Assembly: GCF_001429165.1 (NCBI RefSeq)
Contig: NZ_LMIR01000001.1
Coordinates: forward strand, 394,875-458,874
DNA: 64,000 nucleotides
Origin: Agromyces sp. Root81
GTDB taxonomy: Bacteria > Actinomycetota > Actinomycetes > Actinomycetales > Microbacteriaceae
Reading direction: 5' to 3'
Position 1 is the stretch's first letter; each line of letters begins with the position of its first letter. Below, piece after piece: positions 20,197 to 30,826 of this stretch. The notes below the pieces were generated by a model. The model made no database searches. It was not told the DNA's origin and saw nothing but the letters and a program-made list of their open reading frames with translations. The translations under genes and the position numbers were made by a program.

Positions 20197-21084
20197 CTAC
20201 GCCCGTGCGAACGCGACGACGTCGATCGATACGGTGACGGCGAGGTCACCATGGGAAGTCCCGCCATCGCTGCGATGATGTGCGGCCGGTCCCATGTCGA
20301 CCAGCAACTCGCGAATGCCGACATCGGTGGTGAGTCGGTACTCGACCCTCGTCGTCTGCAGCGGGGTGAAGCCCACCGCGCTGAACTGCGTCGTGACGAG
20401 CTCGGCCTTGCCCTCGGGGACGTCGAGCGCAGCGCCCAGACGTCGCAGTTCGATGAAGTGGTCGGCTGTCGGCACGACGATGAGCAGGAGGCCACCAGTG
20501 CGCACGATGCGCGCGAACTCGGGAGGATTGCGTGGGGCGAAGACGTTGATGGCGACATCGGCGCTGACGTCGCGGAGGGGGAGCGGACGCCAGAGGTCGA
20601 GCACGACTCCGGTCGAGCCGGGCACGGCGCGCATGGCCATGCGTACGGCCGTCGGTGAACGGTCGGCGAGCAGCACGGAGCCGCTCTCCACCGCTGCTGC
20701 CAGGCCGTGAGCATAGTAGCCCGTGCCGCAACCGAGATCTGCGATCCTCAGGTCGGACTGCGTTCCGACGACGTCGGCATCCGCACTCGACCCGATCGGG
20801 GGAGGAGCGTCGTCGTCTCCGCGCGCGATCGAACCACGCACGGATGCGACGAGAGCGTCGACGATCGGCGCATAGGCGCCGGACTCGAGAAGGCCGGCGC
20901 GGGCCTCGAGCATGTGACGATCATCGCCGACGGTGCGAGGCGCTTTCGGGGGAAGCAGCGTGACGGCGCCGTGCTTGGCAAGGTCGAAGCGATGCCCGAG
21001 CGAGCAGCCGAGGACCCGGTCGGTGATCGGTTCGAGGTCGTGAAAGCAGTTCGGGCACCGCAGCCACGTCGAGTCGATCGACAT
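20197..21084 (-). CDS. RlmA-type rRNA (guanine-N1) methyltransferase-like protein
   Basis: 295 residues from ATG 21084. An N-terminal zinc finger (RCPNCFHDLEP with CSLGHRFDLAKHG) is followed by a SAM-binding Rossmann domain with motif I IADLGCGTGYYAHGLA and INVFAPRNPPEFARIVRTGG. This domain order is that of RlmA(I)/RlmA(II), which methylate a guanine of 23S rRNA. Which position is modified, or whether it confers resistance to a drug, cannot be read from sequence. The start lies 33 nt after the qcrB stop on the same strand. Confidence 0.8.
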   Translation of the reverse strand: MSIDSTWLRCPNCFHDLEPITDRVLGCSLGHRFDLAKHGAVTLLPPKAPRTVGDDRHMLEARAGLLESGAYAPIVDALVASVRGSIARGDDDAPPPIGSSADADVVGTQSDLRIADLGCGTGYYAHGLAAAVESGSVLLADRSPTAVRMAMRAVPGSTGVVLDLWRPLPLRDVSADVAINVFAPRNPPEFARIVRTGGLLLIVVPTADHFIELRRLGAALDVPEGKAELVTTQFSAVGFTPLQTTRVEYRLTTDVGIRELLVDMGPAAHHRSDGGTSHGDLAVTVSIDVVAFARA

Positions 21085-21116
21085 GGCGCGGTGCCCGAAT
21101 CCGTCTGACGGGATCG

Positions 21117-22724
21117 TCAGTGGTGGGTGTCGTGGCCGGACTCGAGCTCGCCCCTCGTGACCGGCGCGATGCGGTCTTCGAAGAACCAGCGCGAGAACGA
21201 TGCGCGCAGACGCTGTCCGACCGTGATCTTGCCACGCGCGTTCGGACGGATCATGAGCGGCGCGTAGCTCTCGTAGCTGACGAGCTTCCAGCGGTCGTAC
21301 TCGTCGAGGGGCTGGTGCACCTCGATGAACTCGCCGCCCGGCAGCTTCACGATGCGTCCGGACTCGTAACCGTGCAGCACGATCTCGCGGTCCTTCTTCT
21401 GCAGCGCGATGCAGACGCGCTTCGCGATGAAGTAGGCGACGAACGGGCCGATGATGACGACGGCCTGGAGTGCGTGGATGACGCCCTCCATAGTGAGCGA
21501 GAAGTGCGTCGCCAGGATGTCGGAGCTCGCCGCAGCCCAGAGGCCTGCGTAGAACGTGACACCTGCTGCACCGATCGCCGTGCGGGTCGGAGCGTTGCGC
21601 GGACGGTCTGCGATGTGGTGCTCGCGCCTGTCGCCCTTGATCCAGGCCTCGATGAACGGGTAGATCAGCACCAGCACGATGAACACACCGATGACGATGA
21701 GCGGCACGAGGATGTTGAACGACCACGTGCGGTCGAGCCAGACGAACTCCCAGCCCGGCGGGATGAGTCGCAGGGCGCCGTCGGCGAAGCCGATGTACCA
21801 GTCGGGCTGGGTACCGGCGGAGACGGGGGAGGGGTCGTACGGGCCGTAGTTCCAGATCGGGTTGATCGTGAACATCGAGGCGATGAGCGCGAGCACACCG
21901 AAGATGATGAAGAAGAACCCGCCGGCCTTGGCCGCGTAGATCGGGAGGATGGGCGGGCCGACCGCGTTCTGCTGGGTCTTGCCCGGGCCGGCGTACTGCG
22001 TGTGCTTGTGCACGACGACGAACACCAGGTGGAGCGCGACCAGGGCGACGACGAGCGCCGGAAGCAGCAGGATGTGCAGCGTGTAGAGACGGCCGACGAT
22101 CTGGGTGCCGGGGAACTCGCCGCCGAAGAGCAGGAACGAGGTCCAGGTTCCGATCAGCGGGATGCCCTTGACCATGCCGTCGATGATGCGGAGGCCGTTG
22201 CCCGAGAGCAGGTCGTCGGGGAGCGAGTAGCCGGTGAAGCCCTCGGCCATCGCGAGGATGAAGAGAGTGAATCCGATCACCCAGTTCAGCTCGCGCGGCT
22301 TGCGGAACGCACCCGTGAAGAAGATGCGCAGCATGTGCAGGCCGATGGCCGCAACGAAGAGCAGCGCAGCCCAGTGGTGCATCTGGCGCACGAAGAGGCC
22401 GCCGCGGATGTCGAAGGAGATGTCGAGTGTCGACGCCATGGCGACCGACATCTCGACGCCCTTGAGCGGCACGTACGAACCGTCGTAATGCACCTCGACC
22501 ATCGAGGCCTGGAAGAAGAACGTCAGGAAGGTGCCCGAGATGAGCACGACGACGAAGCTGAAGAGCGCAACCTCGCCGAGCAGGAACGACCAGTGGTCGG
22601 GGAAGGCCTTACGACCGAGTTCCTTGACGAATCCCGCGATGCTCGTGCGCTCGTTGACGTACACGGACGCAGCTGACGTGAACGACCGCTTCTGCGGCGC
22701 GGTTGCGGACGGTGCGGTGGTCAA
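21117..22724 (-). CDS. qcrB: Cytochrome bc1 complex cytochrome b subunit
   Basis: 535 residues, about eight membrane helices in the N-terminal two thirds and a long C-terminal extension with one or two more helices, as in Actinobacteria. Haem b ligands are in RQMHHWAALLFVAAIGLHMLR (one His pair) and YTLHILLLPALVVALVALHL (second pair); the quinol-site motif appears as PDWYIGFADG. It oxidises menaquinol. The start overlaps the qcrA stop by 4 nt. Confidence 0.97.
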   Translation of the reverse strand: MTTAPSATAPQKRSFTSAASVYVNERTSIAGFVKELGRKAFPDHWSFLLGEVALFSFVVVLISGTFLTFFFQASMVEVHYDGSYVPLKGVEMSVAMASTLDISFDIRGGLFVRQMHHWAALLFVAAIGLHMLRIFFTGAFRKPRELNWVIGFTLFILAMAEGFTGYSLPDDLLSGNGLRIIDGMVKGIPLIGTWTSFLLFGGEFPGTQIVGRLYTLHILLLPALVVALVALHLVFVVVHKHTQYAGPGKTQQNAVGPPILPIYAAKAGGFFFIIFGVLALIASMFTINPIWNYGPYDPSPVSAGTQPDWYIGFADGALRLIPPGWEFVWLDRTWSFNILVPLIVIGVFIVLVLIYPFIEAWIKGDRREHHIADRPRNAPTRTAIGAAGVTFYAGLWAAASSDILATHFSLTMEGVIHALQAVVIIGPFVAYFIAKRVCIALQKKDREIVLHGYESGRIVKLPGGEFIEVHQPLDEYDRWKLVSYESYAPLMIRPNARGKITVGQRLRASFSRWFFEDRIAPVTRGELESGHDTHH

Positions 22725-23797
22725 TTGCGCTCCCAGAAGCTCGGGCCGACGGGTTCTTTGAAGTCGTGCTGCGCGATGAGGTATCCCTCATCGTCGACGG
22801 CGATCGCAAGCTGGGGCAAGGGACGCGCTGCCGGGCCGAAGATGACCTCGCAGTGGTTGGCGACGTCGAACTGCGACTGGTGGCACGGGCACAGCAGGTG
22901 GTGCGTGTGCTGTTCGTACAGTGCCACAGGGCATCCGACGTGGGTGCAGATCTTGGAGTACGCGACGATGCCCTCGTACGACCAGTTCTCCTTGCCGGGA
23001 GCCTCGTTGAGCTCGCTCGGCTCGAGGCGCATGAGCAGCACCGCTGCCTTGGCCTTCTCTTCGAGCTTGCCGTGCTCGAGGTCCTGGAGGCCCTCGGGGA
23101 TGACGTGGAACGCGCTGCCGATCGTGACATCGGCGGCCTTGATGGGCACGCCGGACGGGTCGAGCGCGAGGCGGGTGCCCTTCTTCCACATCGTGTGGCT
23201 GAGCAGCTCGACCGGCACCTGGTCCTGCGGTGCGAAGCCGCGGAAGAGGACGACGGCCGGCAGCGGGAAGACGAGCAGCGCACCGATGAGGCTGTTGCGG
23301 ATCGCAGCACGGCGGGTGAAGCCGGACTCCTGGTCCGAATCGGTGAACACCTTGACCGCAGCAGCCTGGGTCTCGGGCGAACCGCCGATCGGGTGACGCT
23401 CGTCGATGAGTTCGACGTCCGCCATGATCGCCTTGCCCCAGTGCACAACGCCGAAGCCGATGGCGAGCAGGGCGAGCGTGGCACCGAGGCCGAAGAACAT
23501 GTTGTTCAGGCGGACCGCGCCGACGTCGTTCGACTCGATCGGGAACAGCATGTACGCAGCGATCGCCCAGACGCTTCCGAGGATCGACAGGTAGAACAGC
23601 GTGTAGACGGTACGCTGGGCACGCTTCTCACGCTTCGGGTTCTCGTCGGTGACTCGGGTGCGGTGCGGCGGGAAGCCGGGGTTCTCGAACGAGTCGGCTG
23701 CGATGACCGCAGTACCCGGCGAGACGGCAATGTCGTGCGCGGCGTGCGACGAGTCGGCAGCGGCGAGCTCTGCGCCGCTGTGGTCGTCCTGTGCCAT
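22721..23797 (-). CDS. qcrA: Cytochrome bc1 complex Rieske iron-sulfur subunit
   Basis: 358 residues. Three N-terminal membrane helices (actinobacterial form) are followed by the Rieske domain with cluster ligands in CTHVGCPVALYE and LLCPCHQSQFD. It transfers electrons from menaquinol to the haem c subunit. GGAGAA lies before the ATG. It lies between qcrC and qcrB in a four-gene minus-strand operon starting at ctaE. Confidence 0.97.
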   Translation of the reverse strand: MAQDDHSGAELAAADSSHAAHDIAVSPGTAVIAADSFENPGFPPHRTRVTDENPKREKRAQRTVYTLFYLSILGSVWAIAAYMLFPIESNDVGAVRLNNMFFGLGATLALLAIGFGVVHWGKAIMADVELIDERHPIGGSPETQAAAVKVFTDSDQESGFTRRAAIRNSLIGALLVFPLPAVVLFRGFAPQDQVPVELLSHTMWKKGTRLALDPSGVPIKAADVTIGSAFHVIPEGLQDLEHGKLEEKAKAAVLLMRLEPSELNEAPGKENWSYEGIVAYSKICTHVGCPVALYEQHTHHLLCPCHQSQFDVANHCEVIFGPAARPLPQLAIAVDDEGYLIAQHDFKEPVGPSFWERN

Positions 23798-23835
23798 GGT
23801 TCTCCTTCTTCAGTACTTCTGTGCCGGGGCGTGCG

Positions 23836-24630
23836 CTAGTTGGACTTCGCCGTGATCCACACGGTGATCGCGACGATCGCGCCGAGACCGAAGATCCAGA
23901 TGAACAGACCCTCTGCGACCGGCCCGAGGGAGCCGAGTTCGATACCGCCGGGCGAGCGGTTGTCCTGCAGGTACTTGAGGTACGTGATGACATCGCGCTT
24001 GTCTTCGGGCGAGATGTTCAGGTCGTTGAAGACCGGCATGTTCTGCGGGCCGGTGACCATGGCCTCGTAGATGTGCACGCCCGAGACGTCGGTCAGCGGG
24101 GGAGCGAACTTGCCTTCGGTGAGCGCACCACCGGCACCGGCCACGTTATGGCACATCGCGCAGTTGATGCGGAAGAGCTCTGCGCCGTTCGCCGCGTCGC
24201 CGCCGCCGTTGACGAGGTGGTCGCTGGGGATCTCGGGGCCGGGGCCGAGCGACGCGACGTAGTAGGCCAGCTGCTGGATCTGCTCGTCGGTGAACTGCAC
24301 GGGCTTCTGCTGCGCCTGCGGGCCCTGCATCTGCATCGGCATGCGGCCGGTGCCGACCTGGAAGTCGACGGCGGCCGCGCCGACGCCGATGAGGCTCGGG
24401 CCTTCGCCGGTGCCTTCGGCGGACATTCCATGGCAGGTCGCGCAGTTGGCCTGGAAGAGCTTCTTGCCCTCTTCGATGGTCTGCTGCGAGTTCGGGTCCA
24501 CTTCGGCCTGCGCGATGGTGCCGCTGCTCAGCGCGGCGTATGCACCACCGGTGAAGACGAGGCCGAGTGCGAGGAGCGCGACGGTGGCGAGCGGGTGCCG
24601 ACGTCCGGTGCGTCGCTTCTGGCGAGTCAT
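23836..24630 (-). CDS. qcrC: Cytochrome bc1 complex di-haem cytochrome c subunit
   Basis: 264 residues from ATG 24630, which has AGGAAG upstream; an ATG at 24654 has no comparable site. One N-terminal membrane anchor follows a twin-basic stretch (RRTGRRHP). Two CxxCH haem sites are present, CATCHGMSAEG and CAMCHNVAGAGG, and one C-terminal helix. Two covalent haems let QcrC pass electrons directly to CtaC, with no soluble cytochrome c, as in the bc1-aa3 supercomplex. Confidence 0.96.
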   Translation of the reverse strand: MTRQKRRTGRRHPLATVALLALGLVFTGGAYAALSSGTIAQAEVDPNSQQTIEEGKKLFQANCATCHGMSAEGTGEGPSLIGVGAAAVDFQVGTGRMPMQMQGPQAQQKPVQFTDEQIQQLAYYVASLGPGPEIPSDHLVNGGGDAANGAELFRINCAMCHNVAGAGGALTEGKFAPPLTDVSGVHIYEAMVTGPQNMPVFNDLNISPEDKRDVITYLKYLQDNRSPGGIELGSLGPVAEGLFIWIFGLGAIVAITVWITAKSN

Positions 24631-24679
24631 GGGTATCTTCCTGTTCACGGGCATGCTGTGCTGACGCTCCTGATGCGAC

Positions 24680-25309
24680 TTACTTGAGGACGTAGATGAC
24701 GAGGAACAGCCCGATCCACACGACGTCGACGAAGTGCCAGTAGTACGAGATGGCGATCGCGCTGGTCGCCTCGCGGTGTCCGAAGTTCTTGACCGCGAAG
24801 ACGCGGCCGATCACGAAGAGGAAGGCGATCAGACCACCGGTCACGTGCAGGCCGTGGAAGCCGGTCGTGAGGTAGAACGCCGAACCGTAGGCGTTGGAGT
24901 CGATCGCGATGCCCTCGGAGACCAGGGTCGCGTACTCCCAGATCTGGCCGGCGACGAAGATCGCGCCCATGGCGTAGGTGAGGAAGAACCACTCGACCAC
25001 GCCCCACTGGGTCGGCTTCCATCCCGTGGCGTACGGCTGGAGCCGCTCTGCCGCGAAGACGCCGAACTGGCAGGTGAAGGAGGAGAGCACGAGGATGATC
25101 GTGTTGGTCAGCGAGAACGGAAGGTTCAGCCGATCCGCCTCGAAGGCCCAGAGCTCTGGTGATGTCGACCGCAGCGTGAAGTAGATCGCGAAGAGTCCCG
25201 CGAAGAACATGACCTCGCTGCCGAGCCAGACGATCGTTCCCACCGCTACGGTGTTCGGTCGTTTGATCAGGGGCGCGCTCGCCTGATAAGTGATTGAGGT
25301 GCTCGTCAC
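24680..25309 (-). CDS. ctaE: Cytochrome c oxidase subunit III
   Basis: 209 residues with five membrane helices, e.g. [18 protein letters not shown] and [18 protein letters not shown]. First gene of ctaE-qcrC-qcrA-qcrB. GTG start, with both AGGAGG adjoining it and a CATAAT -10-like hexamer 6 nt upstream. The gene is divergent from trpD across 138 bp, a conserved arrangement in Actinobacteria. Confidence 0.96.
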   Translation of the reverse strand: MTSTSITYQASAPLIKRPNTVAVGTIVWLGSEVMFFAGLFAIYFTLRSTSPELWAFEADRLNLPFSLTNTIILVLSSFTCQFGVFAAERLQPYATGWKPTQWGVVEWFFLTYAMGAIFVAGQIWEYATLVSEGIAIDSNAYGSAFYLTTGFHGLHVTGGLIAFLFVIGRVFAVKNFGHREATSAIAISYYWHFVDVVWIGLFLVIYVLK

Positions 25310-25315
25310 CCTCCT

Positions 25316-25321
25316 ATTATG
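25316..25321 (-). promoter_or_regulatory. Possible -10 element of ctaE
   Basis: CATAAT on the minus strand, 6 nt from the GTG start. Because AGGAGG also lies directly before the GTG, a leadered transcript from further upstream is equally possible. Confidence 0.35.
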
Positions 25322-25435
25322 GCTGAAACGAGGGCTGAGTTTTCGTCATCCGGGGGAGTCGTGTCGCTCTCGTCGGGTAAGGCGAACCTAAGTTGCGCTG
25401 TGCGAAGGCCGCGAATCCGCCGTGAATCCCGCAGA

Positions 25436-25441
25436 TAGGAT
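25436..25441 (+). promoter_or_regulatory. -10 element of trpD (leaderless)
   Basis: TAGGAT, 6 nt before ATG 25448. No ribosome binding site is present. Confidence 0.5.
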
Positions 25442-25447
25442 CGACGC

Positions 25448-26500
25448 ATGCCCGCAGGACAGAACTGGCCAGACGTTTTGAATTCCCTTCTCGAGGGGTC
25501 CGATCTGAGTGTTTCGGATGCCGCGTGGTGCATGGAACAGGTCATGACGGGCGCGATCAGCGAAGCCCAGCTGGCCGGATTCCTCATCGCCCTCCGCGTG
25601 AAGGGGGAGACCGTCGACGAGATCGTCGGCTTCCGCGACGCGATCCTCGACCACGCGGTGGCGTTGCCGGTCGACCCCATGGCGCTCGACATCGTCGGAA
25701 CCGGCGGCGACCGTTTCGGCACGGTCAACGTGTCGACGATGGCATCGATCGTCGCAGCGGCATCCGGTGTTCCGGTGATCAAGCACGGCAACCGCGCCGC
25801 GAGTTCGTCATCGGGTTCGTCGGACGTGCTCGCCGCACTCGGCCTCGATCTCGACCTGCCGGCCGAGCGGGTCGCCGGTGTGCTCGGCGAGGCGGGCATC
25901 ACGTTCGCCTACGCGGCCGCGTTCCATCCGGGCTTCCGTCATGCCGGTCGGGTCCGCGCCGAGCTCGGCGTTCCGACCGTCTTCAACTTCCTCGGTCCGC
26001 TCGTCAACCCCGCCCGTCCGGAGGCCTCGGCGGTCGGGGTGGCGCAGCTCGACCGGGTTCCGCTCATCGTCGGCGTCTTCCAGACCCGTGGGGCGACGGC
26101 GCTCGTCTTCCGCGGCGACGACGGACTCGACGAACTGACGACGACCGGACACAGTCACATGTGGGAGGTCTCGCTCGGCACTGTCAAGGAGCACGACCTC
26201 GACCCGCGTGATCTCGGCATCGCCCGCGCGACGATCGATCAGCTCGCGGGCGGCGACGCCCAGCACAACGCCGGCGTCGTGCGCGACGTCCTGGCCGGGG
26301 CCCGCGGTCCGGTTCGCGACATCGTGGTGCTGAACGCAGCCGCCGGACTCGTCGCGTTCGAACTGGCCAAGGACCCGAGTCAGTTCCAGCGCGCGATCCT
26401 CGAGCGGTTCACCGAGAAGATCGCCGTCGCCGAAGCGGCGATCGACAGCGGCGCAGCGGCGCGCAAGCTCGACGAGTGGATCACGGCCACGAAGTCCTGA
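25448..26500 (+). CDS. trpD: Anthranilate phosphoribosyltransferase
   Basis: 350 residues. Signature segments: DIVGTGGDRFGTVNVST (PRPP and Mg binding), IKHGNRAASSSSGSSDVL, FNFLGPLVNPARP. It joins anthranilate to PRPP in the second step of tryptophan synthesis. The other trp genes are not in the window; a solitary trpD beside ctaE is common in Actinobacteria. A terminator-like hairpin separates it from convergent glpK. Confidence 0.95.
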   Translation: MPAGQNWPDVLNSLLEGSDLSVSDAAWCMEQVMTGAISEAQLAGFLIALRVKGETVDEIVGFRDAILDHAVALPVDPMALDIVGTGGDRFGTVNVSTMASIVAAASGVPVIKHGNRAASSSSGSSDVLAALGLDLDLPAERVAGVLGEAGITFAYAAAFHPGFRHAGRVRAELGVPTVFNFLGPLVNPARPEASAVGVAQLDRVPLIVGVFQTRGATALVFRGDDGLDELTTTGHSHMWEVSLGTVKEHDLDPRDLGIARATIDQLAGGDAQHNAGVVRDVLAGARGPVRDIVVLNAAAGLVAFELAKDPSQFQRAILERFTEKIAVAEAAIDSGAAARKLDEWITATKS

Positions 26501-26513
26501 CCGGTCACGGAAA

Positions 26514-26547
26514 GCGGCGGCGGAACCGAACCCGGTCCCGCCGCCGC
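26514..26547. terminator. Hairpin between trpD and glpK
   Basis: A 15-bp stem with one mismatch (26514-26528 with 26533-26547), between convergent genes. Confidence 0.65.
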
Positions 26548-26552
26548 ATCCG

Positions 26553-28067
26553 TCATCGCACGTCGTCGTCGACCCAGTCGAAGGTCTTCGTGACGGCCTT
26601 CTTCCAGAGCCGGATCTGACGTTCGCGCTCGGCGGGATCCATCGTCGGCTCCCAGCGCGAGTCCTCCTGCCAGTTGGCACGCAGCTCGTCGAGGCTCGAC
26701 CAGAAACCGACCGCGAGACCGGCCGCGTACGCAGCGCCGAGCGCGGTCGTCTCCGCCACGACCGGTCGCACAACGGGCACGCCGAGGATGTCGGCCTGGA
26801 ACTGCATGAGGGTGTTGTTGGCGATCATGCCGCCATCCACCTTGAGTTCGGTCAGATCGACCCCGGAGTCGGCGTTCACCGCGTCGAGGACCTCGCGCGT
26901 CTGGAACGCCGTCGCCTCGAGTGCAGCGCGGGCGATGTGACCCTTGTTCACGAACCTGGTCAGGCCGACGAGCGCGCCGCGGGCGTCGGAGCGCCAGTAC
27001 GGCGCGAACAGGCCCGAGAACGCGGGCACGAAGTACGCACCGCCGTTGTCCTCGACCGTCTTCGCGAGCTCCTCCACTTCTGGAGCACTCGAGAACATGC
27101 CGAGGTTGTCGCGGAGCCACTGGATGAGCGAACCCGTGACCGCGATCGAACCCTCGAGCGCGTAATGGGGGGCGTCGTCGCCGAGCTTGTACCCGAGCGT
27201 GGTGAGCAGGCCGTTCTTCGAGTGGACGATCTCCTCGCCCGTGTTGAAGATCAGGAAGTTGCCCGTGCCGTACGTGTTCTTCGATTCGCCCGCGTCGAAT
27301 GCGGCCTGGCCGAAGGTGGCGGCCTGCTGGTCGCCGAGGATGCCGGCGACCGGCACTTCGCGGAGGAGGCTCGACGGCTCGACCGTGCCGTAGACCTCGG
27401 AGGACGCCTTGATCTCGGGGAGCATCGACTTCGGCACGCCGAACGCGGCGAGGATGTCGTCGCGCCACTGGAGCGTCTCGAGGTCCATGAACATCGTGCG
27501 CGACGCGTTCGTGACATCGGTCGCGTGCACGCCGCCCTCATGGCCGCCCGTGAGGTTCCAGAGCACCCAGGTGTCGGTCGTGCCGAACAGCAGGTCGCCG
27601 GCCTCGGCACGCTCGCGCGCGCCGGGCACGTTCTCGAGGATCCAGACGATCTTCGTGCCCGAGAAGTAGGTCGCCAGCGGCAGTCCGACGATCGGCTTGA
27701 ACCGCTCGACGCCGCCGTCGGCCGCGAGGCGGTCGACGATCGACTGGGTGCGCGTGTCCTGCCAGACGATCGCGTTGTACACCGGCTCACCGGTGTTCTT
27801 GTCCCACACCACCGAGGTCTCGCGCTGGTTGGTGATACCCACGGCGGCGATGTCGTGCCGGGTGAGGTCGGCCCTGCCGAGGGCCTGGCCGATCACCTCG
27901 CGCGTGTTGTGCCAGATCTCCATCGGGTCGTGCTCGACCCAGCCTGCCTTGGGGAGGATCTGCTCGTGCTCGAGCTGCCCGGTCGAGACGATGGACCCGG
28001 CCTTGTCGAAGATGATCGCGCGCGACGAGGTCGTGCCCTGGTCGATCGCGAGGATGTAGTCGGCCAT
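26553..28067 (-). CDS. glpK: Glycerol kinase
   Basis: 504 residues, FGGY family. The N-terminal ATPase motif is [13 protein letters not shown], and the substrate region has [11 protein letters not shown] and [15 protein letters not shown]; the C-terminal FGGY signature has [13 protein letters not shown]. It phosphorylates glycerol to glycerol 3-phosphate. It follows glpF with 93 nt between, containing a strong stem-loop (28120-28162). The stop lies 6 nt from a hairpin. Confidence 0.96.
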   Translation of the reverse strand: MADYILAIDQGTTSSRAIIFDKAGSIVSTGQLEHEQILPKAGWVEHDPMEIWHNTREVIGQALGRADLTRHDIAAVGITNQRETSVVWDKNTGEPVYNAIVWQDTRTQSIVDRLAADGGVERFKPIVGLPLATYFSGTKIVWILENVPGARERAEAGDLLFGTTDTWVLWNLTGGHEGGVHATDVTNASRTMFMDLETLQWRDDILAAFGVPKSMLPEIKASSEVYGTVEPSSLLREVPVAGILGDQQAATFGQAAFDAGESKNTYGTGNFLIFNTGEEIVHSKNGLLTTLGYKLGDDAPHYALEGSIAVTGSLIQWLRDNLGMFSSAPEVEELAKTVEDNGGAYFVPAFSGLFAPYWRSDARGALVGLTRFVNKGHIARAALEATAFQTREVLDAVNADSGVDLTELKVDGGMIANNTLMQFQADILGVPVVRPVVAETTALGAAYAAGLAVGFWSSLDELRANWQEDSRWEPTMDPAERERQIRLWKKAVTKTFDWVDDDVR

Positions 28068-28119
28068 TCGGTTTCTCTCTCAATCTGCTCAGCCGGCCGA
28101 GGCCGGCATACGTACCGGG

Positions 28120-28162
28120 GATGAGGGCGGGGCCGGCCCGTCGGGTCGGCCCCGCCCTCATC
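28120..28162 (-). promoter_or_regulatory. Stem-loop between glpF and glpK, overlapping the glpF stop
   Basis: A perfect 16-bp stem (28120-28135 with 28147-28162) whose arm includes the glpF stop codon. There is no T tract, so a partial terminator or a barrier to 3' exonucleases that sets the glpF:glpK ratio is more likely than a full terminator. Confidence 0.5.
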
Positions 28163-28946
28163 AGGTGATGATGGGAAGCAGCGGGATCGCCAGCCATCCG
28201 GCGAGCAGGCCGCCGATGACCGGGCCGACCACGGGCACCCACGAGTACGACCAGTCGCTGCCGCCCTTGCCGTGGATCGGCAGGATCGCATGAGCGATGC
28301 GCGGTCCGAGGTCACGGGCCGGGTTGATCGCGTAGCCCGTCGGGCCACCGAGCGAGACGCCGATACCGATCACGAGCAGCGCCACGGGCAGCGCGCCGAG
28401 CGCGGCGAGTCCGCCGTCGCCTTGCCTGCCGCCGCCGAAGCCGATCACGACGAACACCAGCACGAAGGTGCCGATGATCTCGGTCACGAGGTTCCAGGCG
28501 TAGTTGCGGATGCCGGGGCCCGTCGAGAAGACGCCGAGCTTCGAGGCCGGCTGGGGCTCCGCATCGAAGTGCTGCTTGTACGCGAGCCACACGATCACGG
28601 CGCCGATGATCGCTCCGATGAACTGGGCGCCGATGTAGGCGCTCACGGAGACGGGGTCGACCGGCACAGTGAGGCCGAGCCCTGCGTTGCCGAACTCGGT
28701 GGCGCCGTTTGCGACGAGACCCAGCGTGACTGCGGGGTTGATGTGCGCGCCCGATGCGTACGCGACGATGACACCGGCGAAGACCGCGAGGCCCCAGCCG
28801 ATGGTCACCATGAGGAATCCGCCGTTGAAGCCCTTCGTCTTGGCGAGGGCCACGTTGGCCACGACACCACAGCCGAGGAGCACGAGCATCGCGGTACCGA
28901 CGAGCTCGCTGAGGAACAACACTCCGAGATTGTCCACGTTGACCAT
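28161..28946 (-). CDS. glpF: Glycerol facilitator / aquaporin (MIP family)
   Basis: 261 residues, six membrane helices and two NPA half-helices: GAHINPAVTLG and GYAINPARDLGPR. The Asp after the second NPAR and the wide-pore context are typical of aquaglyceroporins. It lets glycerol diffuse into the cell for GlpK. It is divergent from dhaK across 207 bp, which presumably holds promoters for both units; I could not identify a specific operator there. Confidence 0.93.
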   Translation of the reverse strand: MVNVDNLGVLFLSELVGTAMLVLLGCGVVANVALAKTKGFNGGFLMVTIGWGLAVFAGVIVAYASGAHINPAVTLGLVANGATEFGNAGLGLTVPVDPVSVSAYIGAQFIGAIIGAVIVWLAYKQHFDAEPQPASKLGVFSTGPGIRNYAWNLVTEIIGTFVLVFVVIGFGGGRQGDGGLAALGALPVALLVIGIGVSLGGPTGYAINPARDLGPRIAHAILPIHGKGGSDWSYSWVPVVGPVIGGLLAGWLAIPLLPIIT

Positions 28947-29153
28947 CCATCCTTTTCGCTAGCCCGAGGGCTTCGCCCAGGGGCGGAACACTGCCCACGA
29001 TACTCAGACCGGCATCGGCGGGGAATGGGGGCGGCGAGATTTCGCACAGCCCCTTACGGTTGAGAGCACGTCGGGCGTAGGTTGGCGGGGGAATGCTGCG
29101 TCGACGTCGATGCACGGCTGCACCGCGCCCGGCAGCTGAGGGGAAGGGATGTC

Positions 29154-30155
<1,002 letters not shown>

Positions 30156-30177
30156 ACGGATCGAAGGGGGAATCTCG

Positions 30178-30825
30178 GTGGGATTGGACATCACCTGGGC
30201 GGTGGACTGGGTCAGACGGAGCGCGCAGGTCATTTCGGAGCATCGTGTCGCGCTGATCACGCTCGATCGCGAGATCGGCGACGGCGATCACGGCGAGAAC
30301 ATGGATCGGGGCTTTCAGGCGGTGCTGCCGAAGCTCGACGACCTCGCCGCCGGTTCGACGCCCGGTGATGTGCTGAAGCTCGTCGCGACGACGCTCATCT
30401 CGACGGTCGGCGGCGCGGCCGGGCCGTTGTACGGCACGGCGTACCTGAAGGCCGCTGCGGCCGCCGGAAGCGCCGTCTCGCTCGACGGCCCGGCGGTCGC
30501 CGCCATCCTGAGGGCGGCGCGCGATGGCGTCGTGGCCCGCGGCAAAGCGGAATCCGGCGACAAGACCATGATCGACGCGTGGACTCCCGCCGTCGAGGCA
30601 GCGGATGCCGCAGCGGCCGCCGGCACCGATTCGGCCGGGGTGCTCGACGCCGCCGCCGAGGCCGCCGAGGCCGGCGCACTGGCCACCGAACCGCTCGTCG
30701 CTCGCAAGGGTCGCGCCAGCTACCTCGGCGAGCGCTCGGCCGGACATCGCGACCCGGGTGCCGAATCGAGTGCGCTCCTCCTCAGAGCGGCCGCCGAATC
30801 AGCGGCGGCTTCCGCTGGGGCCTGA
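30178..30825 (+). CDS. dhaL: Dihydroxyacetone kinase ADP-binding subunit DhaL
   Basis: 215 residues from GTG 30178, with AGGGGGAAT upstream. The Mg-ADP-binding Asp cluster is in DREIGDGDHGENM, and the conserved GTAYLKAA and SGDKTMIDAW segments follow. DhaL holds ADP permanently and is rephosphorylated by DhaM. It starts 22 nt after dhaK. Confidence 0.94.
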   Translation: MGLDITWAVDWVRRSAQVISEHRVALITLDREIGDGDHGENMDRGFQAVLPKLDDLAAGSTPGDVLKLVATTLISTVGGAAGPLYGTAYLKAAAAAGSAVSLDGPAVAAILRAARDGVVARGKAESGDKTMIDAWTPAVEAADAAAAAGTDSAGVLDAAAEAAEAGALATEPLVARKGRASYLGERSAGHRDPGAESSALLLRAAAESAAASAGA

Positions 30826-30826
30826 C

